Positions 1 through 9,521 of a DNA stretch of 64,000 nt are shown here, in pieces (position 1 is the stretch's first letter; every line of letters starts with the position of its first letter). The notes below the pieces were generated by a model, which worked only from the letters and a program-made list of their open reading frames with translations, made no database searches and was not told the origin of the DNA. Source of the DNA: Candidatus Ideonella esbjergensis (lineage in GTDB: Bacteria > Pseudomonadota > Gammaproteobacteria > Burkholderiales > Burkholderiaceae_C); the NCBI GenBank assembly GCA_016710065.1, contig JADJLP010000014.1:186001-250000 (forward strand), read 5' to 3'. The translations under genes were made by a program, and so were the position numbers.

Positions 1-1236
1 TCGGCCTTGCCTTCGCGCTTGCAGCGCAGCGCCTCTTCGATGGCCGCCTTCACCGCGTGGTTCGATTCCGGTGCCGGCACGATGCCCTCGGCCCGGGCGA
101 ACGTGACGCCGGCCTCGAAGCAGGCCGTCTGGTGGCAGGGCCTGCGCCTCGATCAGGCCCAGCTCCTTGCAATGCGACACCATCGGCGACATGCCGTGGT
201 AGCGCAGGCCACCGGCGTGAAAGCCCGGCGGCGTGAAGGTGCTGCCCAGTGTGTGCATCTTGGTCAGCGGGGTGAGGTGGGCGGTGTCGCCAAAGTCATA
301 GGCGTACTTGCCACGCGTGAGCGAGGGGCAGGCCGCCGGTTCCACGGCCACGATGCGGCGCTTCTTGGCATTCGCACCGCCACGCAGCTGCAGGCCGATG
401 AAGGGGAAGGCCAGGCCGGCGAAGTTGCTGCCGCCGCCGGCACAACCGATGACCACATCGGGGTCGTCGCCAGCCATTTCCATCTGCAGGATGGCCTCTT
501 CGCCGATGATGGACTGGTGCAACAGCACGTGGTTCAGCACCGAGCCCAGCGCGTACTTGGTGTCATCGCGCTGTGCAGCGAGTTCCACGGCCTCCGAGAT
601 GGCGATGCCCAGGCTGCCAGGGTGGTTGGGGTTCTTGGCCAGGATGGCGCGGCCGGATTCGGTGAGGTTGGACGGCGAGGCCACGCAAGTGGCGCCGTAG
701 GTTTCCATCAGTGCGCGGCGGTAGGGCTTCTGGTCGTAGGAGATGCGCACCTGGAAGACCTGCACCTCGATGCCAAACAGCGCACCAGCGAACGAAAGCG
801 ACGAGCCCCACTGGCCAGCGCCGGTCTCGGTGGTGAGCTTGCGGATGCCGGCCTCGCGGTTGTAGAAAGCCTGCGGGATCGCGGTGTTGGGCTTGTGCGA
901 ACCGGCCGGGCTCACGCCCTCGTACTTGTAGTAGATCTTGGCCGGGGTGCCCAGGGCCTTCTCCAGCGCGCGGGCGCGGAACAGCGGGGCAGGGCGCCAC
1001 TGGCGCAGCACCCGGCGCACGGGCTCGGGGATCTCGATGCGGCGCTCCTGCGACACCTCCTGCATGATCAGCGACATCGGGAACAGCGGCGCCAGATCGT
1101 CCGGCCCCACCGGCTGCAGGGTGCCGGGGTGCAACACGGCCGGAGCCGGTGTGGGCAGATCGGCGGCCAGGTTGTACCAGTCCTTGGGCATCTGCTCTTC
1201 GCTCAGCAGGTACTTGATGGTGTCGCTCACAAACAT
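1..1236 (-). CDS. trpB: TrpB2-like tryptophan synthase beta chain, 3' end cut by window, frameshifted
   Basis: PLP enzyme that condenses indole with serine. This is the longer TrpB2-type relative, not the TrpA-partnered TrpB1, judging by its start (SEEQMPKDWYN near residue 12). The PLP lysine lies in GSHKPN (K about 115) and the phosphate-binding GGGS loop is near 267-270. The reading frame breaks at about position 135: one surplus C after EAQAL. Removing it restores a normal C-terminal run beginning HQTACFEAG. The 3' end lies outside the window. The ATG at 1236 touches a GAGGAG ribosome site with no spacing, so GTG at 1230 is a possible start. It is divergent from panB. The frameshift is probably a sequence error, because coding signal continues on both sides. 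Confidence 0.85.
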   Translation of the reverse strand, partial: MFVSDTIKYLLSEEQMPKDWYNLAADLPTPAPAVLHPGTLQPVGPDDLAPLFPMSLIMQEVSQERRIEIPEPVRRVLRQWRPAPLFRARALEKALGTPAKIYYKYEGVSPAGSHKPNTAIPQAFYNREAGIRKLTTETGAGQWGSSLSFAGALFGIEVQVFQVRISYDQKPYRRALMETYGATCVASPSNLTESGRAILAKNPNHPGSLGIAISEAVELAAQRDDTKYALGSVLNHVLLHQSIIGEEAILQMEMAGDDPDVVIGCAGGGSNFAGLAFPFIGLQLRGGANAKKRRIVAVEPAACPSLTRGKYAYDFGDTAHLTPLTKMHTLGSTFTPPGFHAGGLRYHGMSPMVSHCKELGLIEAQALPPDGLLRGRRHVRPGRGHRAGTGIEPRGEGGHRRGAALQARRQGR

Positions 1237-1257
1237 CTCCTCGGGGTTGTTGGTGTG

Positions 1258-1280
1258 GCGCCCCAATCCATGAGGGGCGC
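1258..1280. repeat. Small inverted repeat between trpB and panB
   Basis: GCGCCCC at 1258-1264 and GGGGCGC at 1274-1280 form a 7-bp stem with a 9-nt loop in the divergent region. It could be an operator or a leader hairpin for the trpB-like gene. No T-run follows, so it is not an intrinsic terminator. Function unknown. Confidence 0.3.
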
Positions 1281-1361
1281 TGGTGAAATAAAAGCAGGCA
1301 GAATGCGCGCCGTGTTGCAATGCAGCACTCGCAATCGTGCATTGTGCTGGAGGTGTTGACG

Positions 1362-2219
1362 ATGAGTGTTCACCCTGTTGAGTCCGTCCCGGCTGCCACG
1401 ACGCGCCCGGCAATGAACCTGCCGCGCCTGCGCGACATGGCCTCGCGTGGCGAGAAGATCGCCATGCTCACGGCCTACGACGCCACCTTCGCCCGCGTGC
1501 TGGACGACGCCGGCGTCGACACCATCCTGGTGGGCGATTCGCTGGGCAATGTGATCCAGGGCGACACCAGCACCGTGCCGGTGGCCCTGGTCGACATGGT
1601 CTACCACACGCGTTGCACGGCGCGCGGCAAACGCAGCGCCTGGCTGATCGCCGACATGCCCTTCGGCGCCTACGAGCGTTCGCCCGAACAGGCCTTCGAC
1701 TCGGCGGTGGAACTGATGCGCGCCGGGGCCCAGATGGTCAAGCTTGAAGGCGGCGGCGTGCTGGTGGAGACGGTGCGTTTCCTCACCGAGCGCGGCATCC
1801 CCGTCTGCGCCCACCTGGGCCTGACGCCACAGCGCGTGCATGCGCTGGGCGGCTTCCGCGTGCAGGGCCGCGACGATGCCGGTGCCGCCGCGCTGCGCGC
1901 CGACGCCAAGGCCATGGCCGCCGCCGGCGCGGCGATGCTGGTGCTGGAACTGGTGCCCTCGGCGCTGGCCCGCCAGGTCACCGAGGAAAACCTCGGCCTG
2001 CTTACTATCGGCATCGGCGCTGGTGCCGGCACCAGCGGCCAGGTGCTGGTGCTGCACGACCTGCTGGGCCTGACGGCCGGCAAGCGGCCGCGCTTCGTGC
2101 GCGACTTCACCCATGTGGCCGGCAGCGACGTGGGTCTTGGCATCCGCGAGGCCGTCCAGACCTATGTGCAAGATGTGAAGCAGGGTCGCTTTCCCGACGA
2201 GGCCGTGCACGGCTTCTGA
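1362..2219 (+). CDS. panB: 3-methyl-2-oxobutanoate hydroxymethyltransferase
   Basis: First committed step of pantothenate synthesis: transfers a hydroxymethyl group from methylene-tetrahydrofolate to 2-oxoisovalerate, giving ketopantoate. Family motifs seen are LTAYDATFARVLDDAG, VGDSLGNVIQGD (Mg2+ and substrate site), DMPFGAYE, VKLEGGG, AHLGLTPQ and GIGAG followed by GQVLV. The 285-aa product is of usual length. I chose ATG 1362 because GGAGG at 1349-1353 precedes it at good spacing; the in-frame ATG at 1320 adds a non-conserved leader. panC follows 36 bp later, so the two are probably one transcript. Confidence 0.96.
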   Translation: MSVHPVESVPAATTRPAMNLPRLRDMASRGEKIAMLTAYDATFARVLDDAGVDTILVGDSLGNVIQGDTSTVPVALVDMVYHTRCTARGKRSAWLIADMPFGAYERSPEQAFDSAVELMRAGAQMVKLEGGGVLVETVRFLTERGIPVCAHLGLTPQRVHALGGFRVQGRDDAGAAALRADAKAMAAAGAAMLVLELVPSALARQVTEENLGLLTIGIGAGAGTSGQVLVLHDLLGLTAGKRPRFVRDFTHVAGSDVGLGIREAVQTYVQDVKQGRFPDEAVHGF

Positions 2220-2255
2220 ACACGCCCTGTACGAGAAGACACCGAAAGTACCCCC

Positions 2256-3095
2256 ATGCGCATCATCCATACCATTGCCGAGCTGCGCTCTGCGCTCGCC
2301 GGCCAGACGCGCACCGCCTTCGTGCCCACCATGGGCAACCTGCACGAGGGGCACCTCTCGCTGGTGCGCGAGGCCAAGAAGCACGGCGGCCCGGTGGTGG
2401 CCAGCATCTTCGTCAACCGGCTGCAGTTCCTGCCGCACGAAGACTTCGACCAGTACCCGCGCACGTTGGAGCGCGACGCCGAACTGCTGCGCAGTGTGGG
2501 CTGCAACTTCATCTTCGCGCCCAGCGAGGCCGAGCTCTACCCCGAGGCCCAGGCCTACAAGGTCGCGCCGCCGCCCGCGCTGGCGGATCTGCTGGAAGGC
2601 GAATTTCGCCCCGGCTTTTTCACCGGCGTGTGCACCGTGGTGATGAAGCTGTTCCAGTGCGTGCAGCCGGCGGTGGCGGTGTTTGGGCAGAAGGACTATC
2701 AGCAGCTCAAGGTCATCACGGGCATGGTCAGGCAGTTCGCCATGCCCATTCAGGTCATAGGCGCGCCCACGGTACGGGCTGAGGACGGCCTGGCGCTGTC
2801 ATCGCGCAACGGCTACCTGGGCGCACAGGAACGCGTGGAGGCCGTGGCTTTGTCGCATGCCTTGCAGCACCTGGCCTCGGCCGCACGCAAGCCTGATCAG
2901 ACCCTGGCCCAGATGGAGGCCGCTGCGGCTGACGAGTTGCGCCAGCGCGGCTGGGCGCCCGATTACCTCACCCTGCGCCGCCGCAGCGACCTGATGGCGC
3001 CCACGGATGCCCAGCGCTGCGGTGCCGAGCCGCTGGTGGTGCTGGGGGCGGCGCGACTGGGCAGTACGCGCCTGATCGACAACCTGGAACTTTGA
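2256..3095 (+). CDS. panC: Pantothenate synthetase
   Basis: ATP-dependent condensation of pantoate with beta-alanine, the last step of pantothenate synthesis, in the cytoplasm. It shows the nucleotidyltransferase HIGH-like motif PTMGNLHEGH (residues 25-33), the FGQKDYQQL motif near 145 and the LSSRN motif near 182. The 279-aa length is normal. The family usually has the Gln of FVNxxQF, and here FVNRLQF retains it. It lies downstream of panB in the same direction. Confidence 0.96.
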   Translation: MRIIHTIAELRSALAGQTRTAFVPTMGNLHEGHLSLVREAKKHGGPVVASIFVNRLQFLPHEDFDQYPRTLERDAELLRSVGCNFIFAPSEAELYPEAQAYKVAPPPALADLLEGEFRPGFFTGVCTVVMKLFQCVQPAVAVFGQKDYQQLKVITGMVRQFAMPIQVIGAPTVRAEDGLALSSRNGYLGAQERVEAVALSHALQHLASAARKPDQTLAQMEAAAADELRQRGWAPDYLTLRRRSDLMAPTDAQRCGAEPLVVLGAARLGSTRLIDNLEL

Positions 3096-3143
3096 CCCGA
3101 CCCCGTGGCCACAGCGGCCCTGGGAGGGGTGTGTCGGAGAGTC

Positions 3144-4274
3144 ATGATGCGAACGAACACGTCGAAGCCTCGACGCCTGGCCACCGCCATGTCGGTGTGC
3201 TGCAGTCTCCTCGCCTGCGCCCACACAGCGCAGGCCGAGCCTTCCGCCAGCGCGGCGGCCCGCGCGGCGCTGAGCGTCACGCTCACCAGCCCGCAGAAGG
3301 CCGACTGGCCCACCAGCCTGCCGGTGGCCGGCAACATTGCCGCTTGGCAGGAGGTGGTCATCGGCATCGAGGGCGCTGGTGGGCGCATCGTCGAGATGGG
3401 CGTGCAGGTGGGCGACAAGGTGCACAAGGGCCAGTTGCTGGCGCGACTGCAGGGCGACACCATCGCCGCCGATTTGGCGCAATCGCGCGCCGGGCTCACC
3501 GAAGCCCAGGCCCTGCTGGCCGAGGCCCAGGCCAACGCCCAGCGGGCGAAGGAGCTGCAGGCCAGCGGCATGATCAGCACCCAGGGTGCTGTGCAGGCCT
3601 TCACCGCCGAGCAAACGGCGCGCGCCCGGGTGGATTCGCTCAAGGCCAAGCTGCAGTCCGACCAACTGCGCCTGGCCCAGACGCGGGTGCTGGCGCCCGA
3701 CGACGGCGTGGTCTCGGCCCGCACCGCCACCCTGGGCGGGGTGGCACAGCCGGGGCAGGAGCTGTTCCGCCTGATCCGTCAGCAGCGGCTGGAGTGGAGG
3801 GCCGAGGTGCCGGCGTCTGACCTGGGTCGAATCAAACCCGGCCAGCCTGCCATGCTCACCACGCCCGGCGGTCAGCGCGTGACCGGTAAGGTGCGCAGCG
3901 TGGCCCCCACAGTGGACGCGGCCAGCCGCAACGGCCTGGTGTACGTGGATTTGGTGCCCGGCAGTGAAGCCCGCGCCGGCATGTACGCCCGCGGCGAGCT
4001 GCAGTTCGGCCAGGCTACGGGCCTGACATTGCCGCAATCGGCCGTGCTGCTGCGCGATGGCTACCCGGTGGCTCTGCGCGTGGGTGCCGACAACCGTGTG
4101 AGCCTGGCCAAGATCACCGTGGGCCGCCGCCAGGGCGACAGGGTGGAGGTGCTCTCGGGTCTGGCGACTGATGCCCGCGTGGTGGCCAGCGGCGGTGCCT
4201 TCCTGGGCGATGGCGACCTGGTGAAGGTTGTGGCCGCAGCCGCAGTGCCTGCCCCGGCCAAGGTGGCGAAATGA
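3144..4274 (+). CDS. RND efflux periplasmic adaptor (HlyD/MFP family)
   Basis: Membrane-fusion protein linking an inner-membrane RND pump to the outer membrane. A signal peptide ends at about AQA/EP (residue 30). It is followed by a biotinyl-lipoyl half (VAAxxE-like GNIAAWQEVVIG, VGDKVHKGQLLARL), an Ala/Gln-rich coiled-coil hairpin (about residues 105-165), the second lipoyl half (VLAPDDGVVSAR) and beta-barrel domains (AEVPASDLGRIKPGQPA). I chose the ATG at 3144, after GGAGAG, because it gives a clean signal sequence; an upstream in-frame ATG at 3105 lacks this. Its stop overlaps the permease start by 4 bp (ATGA). No outer-membrane factor gene is present nearby. Confidence 0.9.
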   Translation: MMRTNTSKPRRLATAMSVCCSLLACAHTAQAEPSASAAARAALSVTLTSPQKADWPTSLPVAGNIAAWQEVVIGIEGAGGRIVEMGVQVGDKVHKGQLLARLQGDTIAADLAQSRAGLTEAQALLAEAQANAQRAKELQASGMISTQGAVQAFTAEQTARARVDSLKAKLQSDQLRLAQTRVLAPDDGVVSARTATLGGVAQPGQELFRLIRQQRLEWRAEVPASDLGRIKPGQPAMLTTPGGQRVTGKVRSVAPTVDAASRNGLVYVDLVPGSEARAGMYARGELQFGQATGLTLPQSAVLLRDGYPVALRVGADNRVSLAKITVGRRQGDRVEVLSGLATDARVVASGGAFLGDGDLVKVVAAAAVPAPAKVAK

Positions 4275-7200
4275 ACGTCTCCGCCTGGTCGATACGCAAC
4301 CCGACGCCGGCGATCCTGTTCTTCATCCTGCTCACGCTGGGCGGCCTGTTGGGCTTCGCGGCAATGAAGGTGCAGAACTTCCCCGACATCGACCTGCCCA
4401 TGGTCACCGTCACCGCTGCCTTGCCCGGCGCGGCGCCGGGCCAGCTCGAAACCGAGGTGGCACGCAAGCTCGAAAACTCCATTGCCCAGGTGCAGGGCGT
4501 CAAGCACATCTACACCAACGTGCTCGACGGCGTGGCCATCGTCACCACCGAGTTCCGGCTGGAAAAGACCACCCAGGACGCGGTGGACGACGTGCGTGAT
4601 GCCGTGGCCCGCGTGCGCTCCGACCTGCCGGGTGACATGCGCGACCCCATCATCAGCAAGGTCGACCTGGCGGGCCTGCCCATCCTCACCTACACCGTGG
4701 CCTCCAGCCGCATGGACACCGAGTCGCTGTCCTGGTTCGTGGACAACACCGTGGCCCGGCGGCTGCTGGCGGTGCGCGGCGTGGGCGCGGTCTCGCGCGT
4801 GGGCGGCGTCAGCCGCGAGGTGCGGGTGGAGCTGGACCCGGCGCGGCTGCTCTCACTCAATGTGACGGCGGCCGATGTCTCGCGCCAGCTGCGCCTGGTG
4901 CAGCAGGACGCCTCGGGCGGCCGGGCCGACCTGGGCGGTGCCGAGCAGTCGGTGCGCACCGTGGCCACTGTGGCCTCGGCAGCCGAACTGGCGGCCATGG
5001 ACATCGTGCTGGGCGACGGCCGCCGCGTGCGGCTCGACCAGGTGGCGAGCGTGCAGGACACCGTGGCCGAGCAGCGCAGTGCCGCGCTGCTCAACGGCCA
5101 GGCCGTGGTGGGCTTCGAGATCTCGCGCTCGCGCGGTGCCGGCGAGCTGGACGTGGCCGCTGGCGTGAAGCAGGCGCTGGAGGAACTGCGCGCCGCCCAC
5201 CCCGACATCACCGTCACCGAGGCCTTCAACTTCGTCGACCCGGTGGAAGAGAGCTACCAGGGCTCGATGAAGCTGATGATCGAAGGCGCGCTGCTGGCCG
5301 TGGCCGTGGTGTGGCTGTTCATGCGCGAATGGCGGGCCACGCTGGTGGCGGCGGCGGCACTGCCGCTCTCGGCCATCCCCACCTTCGGGCTGATGTGGCT
5401 GCTGGGCTTCAGCATCAACGGCATCACGCTGCTCAGCCTGTCGCTGGTGGTGGGCATCCTAGTGGACGACGCCATCGTCGAGATCGAGAACATCATGCGC
5501 CACCTGGCCATGGGCAAGACGCCCTACCAGGCGGCCATGGAGGCGGCCGACGAGATTGGCCTGGCGGTGATTGCCACCACCTTCACGCTGATCGCGGTGT
5601 TCCTGCCCACGGCCTTCATGACCGGCATCGTCGGCCGTTTCTTCGTGCAGTTCGGCTGGACGGCGGCTATCGCGGTGTTCTTTTCGCTGGTGGTGGCGCG
5701 CATGCTCACGCCCATGATGGCCGCCTACCTGCTGCACCCGCCCAAGGGCCAGCCTGTGCCGGCACGCTGGCTCACCACCTACCAGGGCTGGGCGGCGGCC
5801 TGCCTGCGCCACCGCGTGCGCACGCTGCTGGCCACGGCGGTGTTCTTCTTCGGTTCGTTCATGCTGGTGCCGCTGCTGCCCACGGGCTTCCTGCCACCCG
5901 ATGATCTCTCGCAGACCCAGGTCACCATCACGCTGCCGCCGGGCGCCACCTTCCACGAGACCTATGCCGCAGCTGAACAGGCGCGCCTGCTGGTGGTGGC
6001 CAACCCGCAGGTGAAGCTGGTCTACACCGCCATCGGCGGTGGCAGCGCCGGCGGCGACCCGTTCGCGCCACCCGGCCAGGCCGATGTGCGCAAGGCCGTG
6101 CTGACCATCAACCTGGTGCACCGCAACCAGCGCCCCGGTGTCTCCAAGCAGGACGTGGAAGCCCAGCTGCGCGACGCACTGGACGCCGTGCCCGGCGCCC
6201 GCGTGAAGGTGGGCCTGGCGGGCGCCAACGACAAGTACGTGCTGGTGCTGGCCGGGCAGGACGGCCGGGTGCTGGCCGAGCATGCCCAGCAGGTGGAGCG
6301 CGAGCTGCGCGGCATCGCCGGCATCGGGCGCGTGGTGTCCAGCGCCAACCTGCAGCGGCCCGAGCTGGTGGTGAAGCCTGATTTTGCGCGCATGGCCGAC
6401 CTGGGCGTCACCTCGGCGGCGATTGCCGACACGCTGCGCATCGCCACCGCGGGCGACTACGACCAGGGCCTGGCCAAGCTCAACCTGGCCGAGCGCCAGG
6501 TGCCGGTGGTGGTGCGCCTGCCGGCCGAGGCGCGGCAAGACCTGGACCTGCTCTCGCGCCTGCCCGTGCCCGGCGCGCGCGGGCCGGTGATGCTGGGCAG
6601 CGTCGCCACGCTCACCCTGGCCAGCGGCCCCACCCAGATCGACCGCTACGACCGACAGCGCAACGTCAACTTCGAGATCGAGCTGAACGGCATGCCGCTG
6701 GGCGAGGTCGAAGCCCTGGCCATCGCACTGCCCAGCCTGGCCAACCTGCCGCCGGGCGTGACCCGCACCTCGGTGGGCGACGCCGAGGCCATGGCCGAGC
6801 TGTTCACCGGTTTTGGGCTGGCCATGATCGCCGGCGTGCTGTGCATCTATATGGTGCTGGTGCTGCTGTTCAAGCAGTTCGTGCAGCCGCTCACCATCCT
6901 TGCGGCGCTGGTGCTGTCGGTGCCGGGGCCTTTCTGGCGCTGTTCGTCACGCACACCGCGTTGTTATCGGCCTCATCATGCTCATGGGCATTGCCACCAA
7001 GAACTCCATCCTGCTGGTGGACTATGTGGTGTTGGCGCGGCGCGAGCACGGCCTGTCGCGCTGGGACGCGGTGCTCGACGCCTGCGGCAAGCGCGCCCGC
7101 CCCATCATCATGACCACCATCGCCATGGGTGCCGGCATGATGCCCATCGCCCTGGGGCTGGGCGTGGACCCGAGCTTTCGCTCGCCCATGGCCATCGTGG

Positions 7201-7349
7201 TGATCGGCGGCCTCATCACCTCCACCTTCCTCAGCCTGCTGGTGATCCCGGTGATCTTCACGCTGGTGGACGACCTGGTGCAATGGGGTGCCAGGCGCTT
7301 GCGATGGGGCCGCGCGGCCCCGGCTGCCACGGCGCCTGAAGTGCCCTGA
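4271..7349 (+). pseudogene. RND efflux permease (HAE1 type) with two frame breaks near the C-terminus
   Basis: Proton-driven inner-membrane multidrug or heavy-substrate pump; about 1020 residues with the usual duplicated TM and porter halves. It shows the TM4 motif LVVGILVDDAIVEIENI with paired Asp and the TM11 motif GLIMLMGIATKNSILLVDY. The first frame holds to 6928, where GGGG (6925-6928) should be GGGGG to continue PGAFLALFVTHTAL. A second break at about 6961-6965 loses roughly four residues (about 13 nt) before IGLIML. The third frame then runs to the stop at 7349. The first break is typical of a homopolymer error; the second looks like a small real or assembly deletion. It is translationally coupled to the adaptor. 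Confidence 0.85.
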
Positions 7350-7530
7350 GTGCAGGTTCTGGCATCGCGCGGACTCGGGATTCGGCAGGCCCGGCGCCTG
7401 GGTGCGGCACGGGGCCGCGATCCAAGATCGCGCCACCCCCTGTCAGGAGACCTGCACGACTTGATCGTGGCCTGCTGCTCTAGCGCTGGCTGCAGCTGGC
7501 CACAGTGCTGGTACCGGGGCTGGCGATCGT

Positions 7531-7722
7531 GATGGGTTTTTCCTGCACCTGCTCAAGGTGGCCGGCTTCGACCTGATCTGGTTCGGCATCCTGAAGACCA
7601 TCGTGATGGAAACCGGTCTTATCCATCCGCCCGTGGGGTTGAACATCTCAGTCATCAAGAACATCCCGCCCGACATCCCGGTGGCCGACATCATCTGGGG
7701 CCTGCTGACTTCGTGGTGCTGA
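7531..7722 (+). pseudogene. Remnant of TRAP transporter large permease (DctM) C-terminus
   Basis: About 60 codons without an initiation region encode a clear DctM tail: GFDLIWFGILKTIVMETGLI, HPPVGLNISVIKN and PPDIPVADIIWG. The HPPVGLN core is diagnostic of TRAP DctM proteins. The frame slips again near LLT (about 7705), where FVVLM would follow in another frame. No DctP, DctQ or upstream DctM sequence is seen, so this is a decayed fragment. The rest of the gap 7350-7848 shows no other gene. Confidence 0.75.
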
Positions 7723-7848
7723 TGCCGGGGCGGTGCCGGGCCTGAAATGGCGCGTTGCACCTGTTGGCTCAAGTGTGGGCGGGCGGGTCGCTAGACATGG
7801 CGTTGCCTCTCGAAACGATCGAGGCTCCACATTTGTTGATTGCCCACC

Positions 7849-8676
7849 ATGCATGCCACCGACCGTTATCTGCACAACCCCGACGCGCTGCCGGTGATGC
7901 CCGAACTGGCCACCCGCCTGATGCGCACCATGGAGCGCGAGGACACCTCGCTGGCCGAGATCGGCGCGCTGATTGAGCGGGACCCCAGCCTGACGGTCAA
8001 GGTCTTGCGGCTGGCCAACTCTGCGGCCGTGGGCGCCACGCGCTCGGTGGCCAACATCCGCGACGCGGCCAATCTCATCGGCATGCGGCGCTTGCGCGAG
8101 ATGTCGCTGGCCGCCTGCGTGGCCAACTTGTTCCCGAACAAGGTTCGCTTCGACCGCGAGCGCTTCTGGCGCCATGGCCTGGCCACGGCGGGCCACGCCA
8201 AGGTGCTGGCCGACTTGTGCAAGCTCAACCCCGACACTGCCTACATCGCCGGCTTGGTGATGCGCATTGGCCGCGTGCTGATGCTGATGGTGGAGCCCGA
8301 AATCGTGGCCCGCTGCGACGACCTGAACGATGCCCCCGACAGCCTCATCGGCCACGAAGTGGAGTGGTTGGGCTGCAGCCACCTGGAGGTGAGCGCGGCC
8401 TTGGCCAAGCGCTGGAACTTCCCCAATGAGATCGTGGATGCTCTGGTGGCGGCGCGCGACCCGCTGGCCGCCTTCCCGTTTTCGCCGCTGGGCGCGGTGC
8501 TGCGCCTGGCCAGCACGCTGGCCGATGCCGGCGACCTGCAACTGGCCGAGGTGGACACGCTGGTTTCAGTGCAACCCGAGTTGATGGCCCGCATGGACCT
8601 GGACGCGGAAGACCTGGTGGAGCGCCTGCTGCCTTGGGACAGCCTGACGATGGGCGTGGACCAGTTGCTGGCTTGA
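7849..8676 (+). CDS. HDOD domain signalling protein
   Basis: A 275-residue protein made almost entirely of an HDOD domain, a relative of HD phosphohydrolases that usually lacks the catalytic HD pair. Typical features are LPVMPELATRLMRTM at the N-terminus, IERDPSLTVKVLRLANSA, ANLIGMRRLREMSLA and the later IGHEVEWLGCSHLEVSAAL. Such proteins act as adaptors in chemotaxis, motility or c-di-GMP signalling; no partner gene adjoins it to say which. I chose ATG 7849; a TTG at 7840 is in frame. It converges on ureG with a perfect palindromic repeat between them. Confidence 0.85.
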   Translation: MHATDRYLHNPDALPVMPELATRLMRTMEREDTSLAEIGALIERDPSLTVKVLRLANSAAVGATRSVANIRDAANLIGMRRLREMSLAACVANLFPNKVRFDRERFWRHGLATAGHAKVLADLCKLNPDTAYIAGLVMRIGRVLMLMVEPEIVARCDDLNDAPDSLIGHEVEWLGCSHLEVSAALAKRWNFPNEIVDALVAARDPLAAFPFSPLGAVLRLASTLADAGDLQLAEVDTLVSVQPELMARMDLDAEDLVERLLPWDSLTMGVDQLLA

Positions 8677-8680
8677 GAAG

Positions 8681-8760
8681 TTCGTCATTCCCGCGAAGGC
8701 GGGAATCCACAAGTGCACGGTGTTGGGGTCATGGATTCCCGCCTTCGCGGGAATGACGAA
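8681..8760. repeat. REP-type palindromic pair overlapping the ureG 3' end
   Basis: Perfect 29-bp inverted arms at 8681-8709 and 8732-8760, each containing CCCGCGAAGGCGGG (or its inverse), separated by 22 bp. It sits between the convergent HDOD gene and ureG and may work as a bidirectional transcript end. The right arm is translated as the last 11 residues and stop of UreG. Related copies lie at 12414, 24053, 46614, 52949 and, degenerate, 60349. Confidence 0.9.
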
Positions 8761-9415
8761 ACACCGTCAGCAAGCCCTTGGTCTCGATGAATCGCACCAC
8801 CTCCGCCAGGCCCTGCTGGGTCTTCAGGTTGGTCATCACATAGGGCCTGGATTTGGCGTGGTCGGGGCGCATGCGCTGCGTGTCGGCCTCCATCACCGCC
8901 AGGTCGGCACCCACGTAGGGCGCCAGGTCGGTCTTGTTGATCACGAACAGATCGCTCTTGGTGATGCCAGGGCCACCCTTGCGCGGGATCTTCTCGCCCG
9001 CCGCCACGTCGATCACGTAGATCGTCAGATCGCTCAGCTCGGGGCTGAAGGTGGCGGCCAGGTTGTCGCCGCCGCTCTCGATGAAGACGATGTCGGCATC
9101 GGGAAACTTGTCCAGCATGCGGTCCACCGCTTCGAGGTTGATGGACGCGTCCTCGCGGATGGCGGTGTGCGGGCAGCCGCCGGTTTCCACACCCATGATG
9201 CGTTCGGGCGCCAGCGCGCCCGACACGGTGAGCAAACGCTGGTCTTCCTTGGTGTAGATGTCGTTGGTCACCACCACCAGGTCCCAGCGCTCGCGCATGG
9301 TCTTGCACAGCATCTCCACCAGCGTGGTCTTGCCCGAGCCTACCGGCCCACCCACCCCCACGCGCAGCGGTGGCAGTTTCTTGGTGCGGCGGGCAGGCAG
9401 GGCGGTGGGGCTCAT
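8729..9415 (-). CDS. ureG: Urease accessory GTPase UreG
   Basis: SIMIBI-class GTPase that drives nickel insertion into apo-urease with UreD, UreF and UreE. The P-loop is GPVGSGKT (residues 23-30). Other family motifs are VVTNDIYTKEDQ, GVETGGCPHTAIREDAS, ESGGDNLAATFSPEL, the base-specificity motif NKTD and a PRKGGPGI segment. I chose ATG 9415 (MSPTALPARR); the longer frame upstream is not conserved. The C-terminus is odd: after ETKGLLT the protein reads VFRHSREGGNP, which is encoded by the REP repeat. It is separated by about 9 kb from ureF, although the two normally adjoin. Confidence 0.95.
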   Translation of the reverse strand: MSPTALPARRTKKLPPLRVGVGGPVGSGKTTLVEMLCKTMRERWDLVVVTNDIYTKEDQRLLTVSGALAPERIMGVETGGCPHTAIREDASINLEAVDRMLDKFPDADIVFIESGGDNLAATFSPELSDLTIYVIDVAAGEKIPRKGGPGITKSDLFVINKTDLAPYVGADLAVMEADTQRMRPDHAKSRPYVMTNLKTQQGLAEVVRFIETKGLLTVFRHSREGGNP

Positions 9416-9521
9416 GGGTGGGTCTGGTCGGTGGCTGGCGGGCAAGGCAGGTGGCATCATGGCATGCACACCGCGTGCCAGCGCTGGCTGAAACACCCGT
9501 CTTGCTGCAAGGATGCTTCTC

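Noticed and set aside
7..1359. 450-codon plus-strand frame at the left edge
   Set aside because: It lies opposite the TrpB2-like gene, which has clear PLP motifs; the plus frame has no family features.
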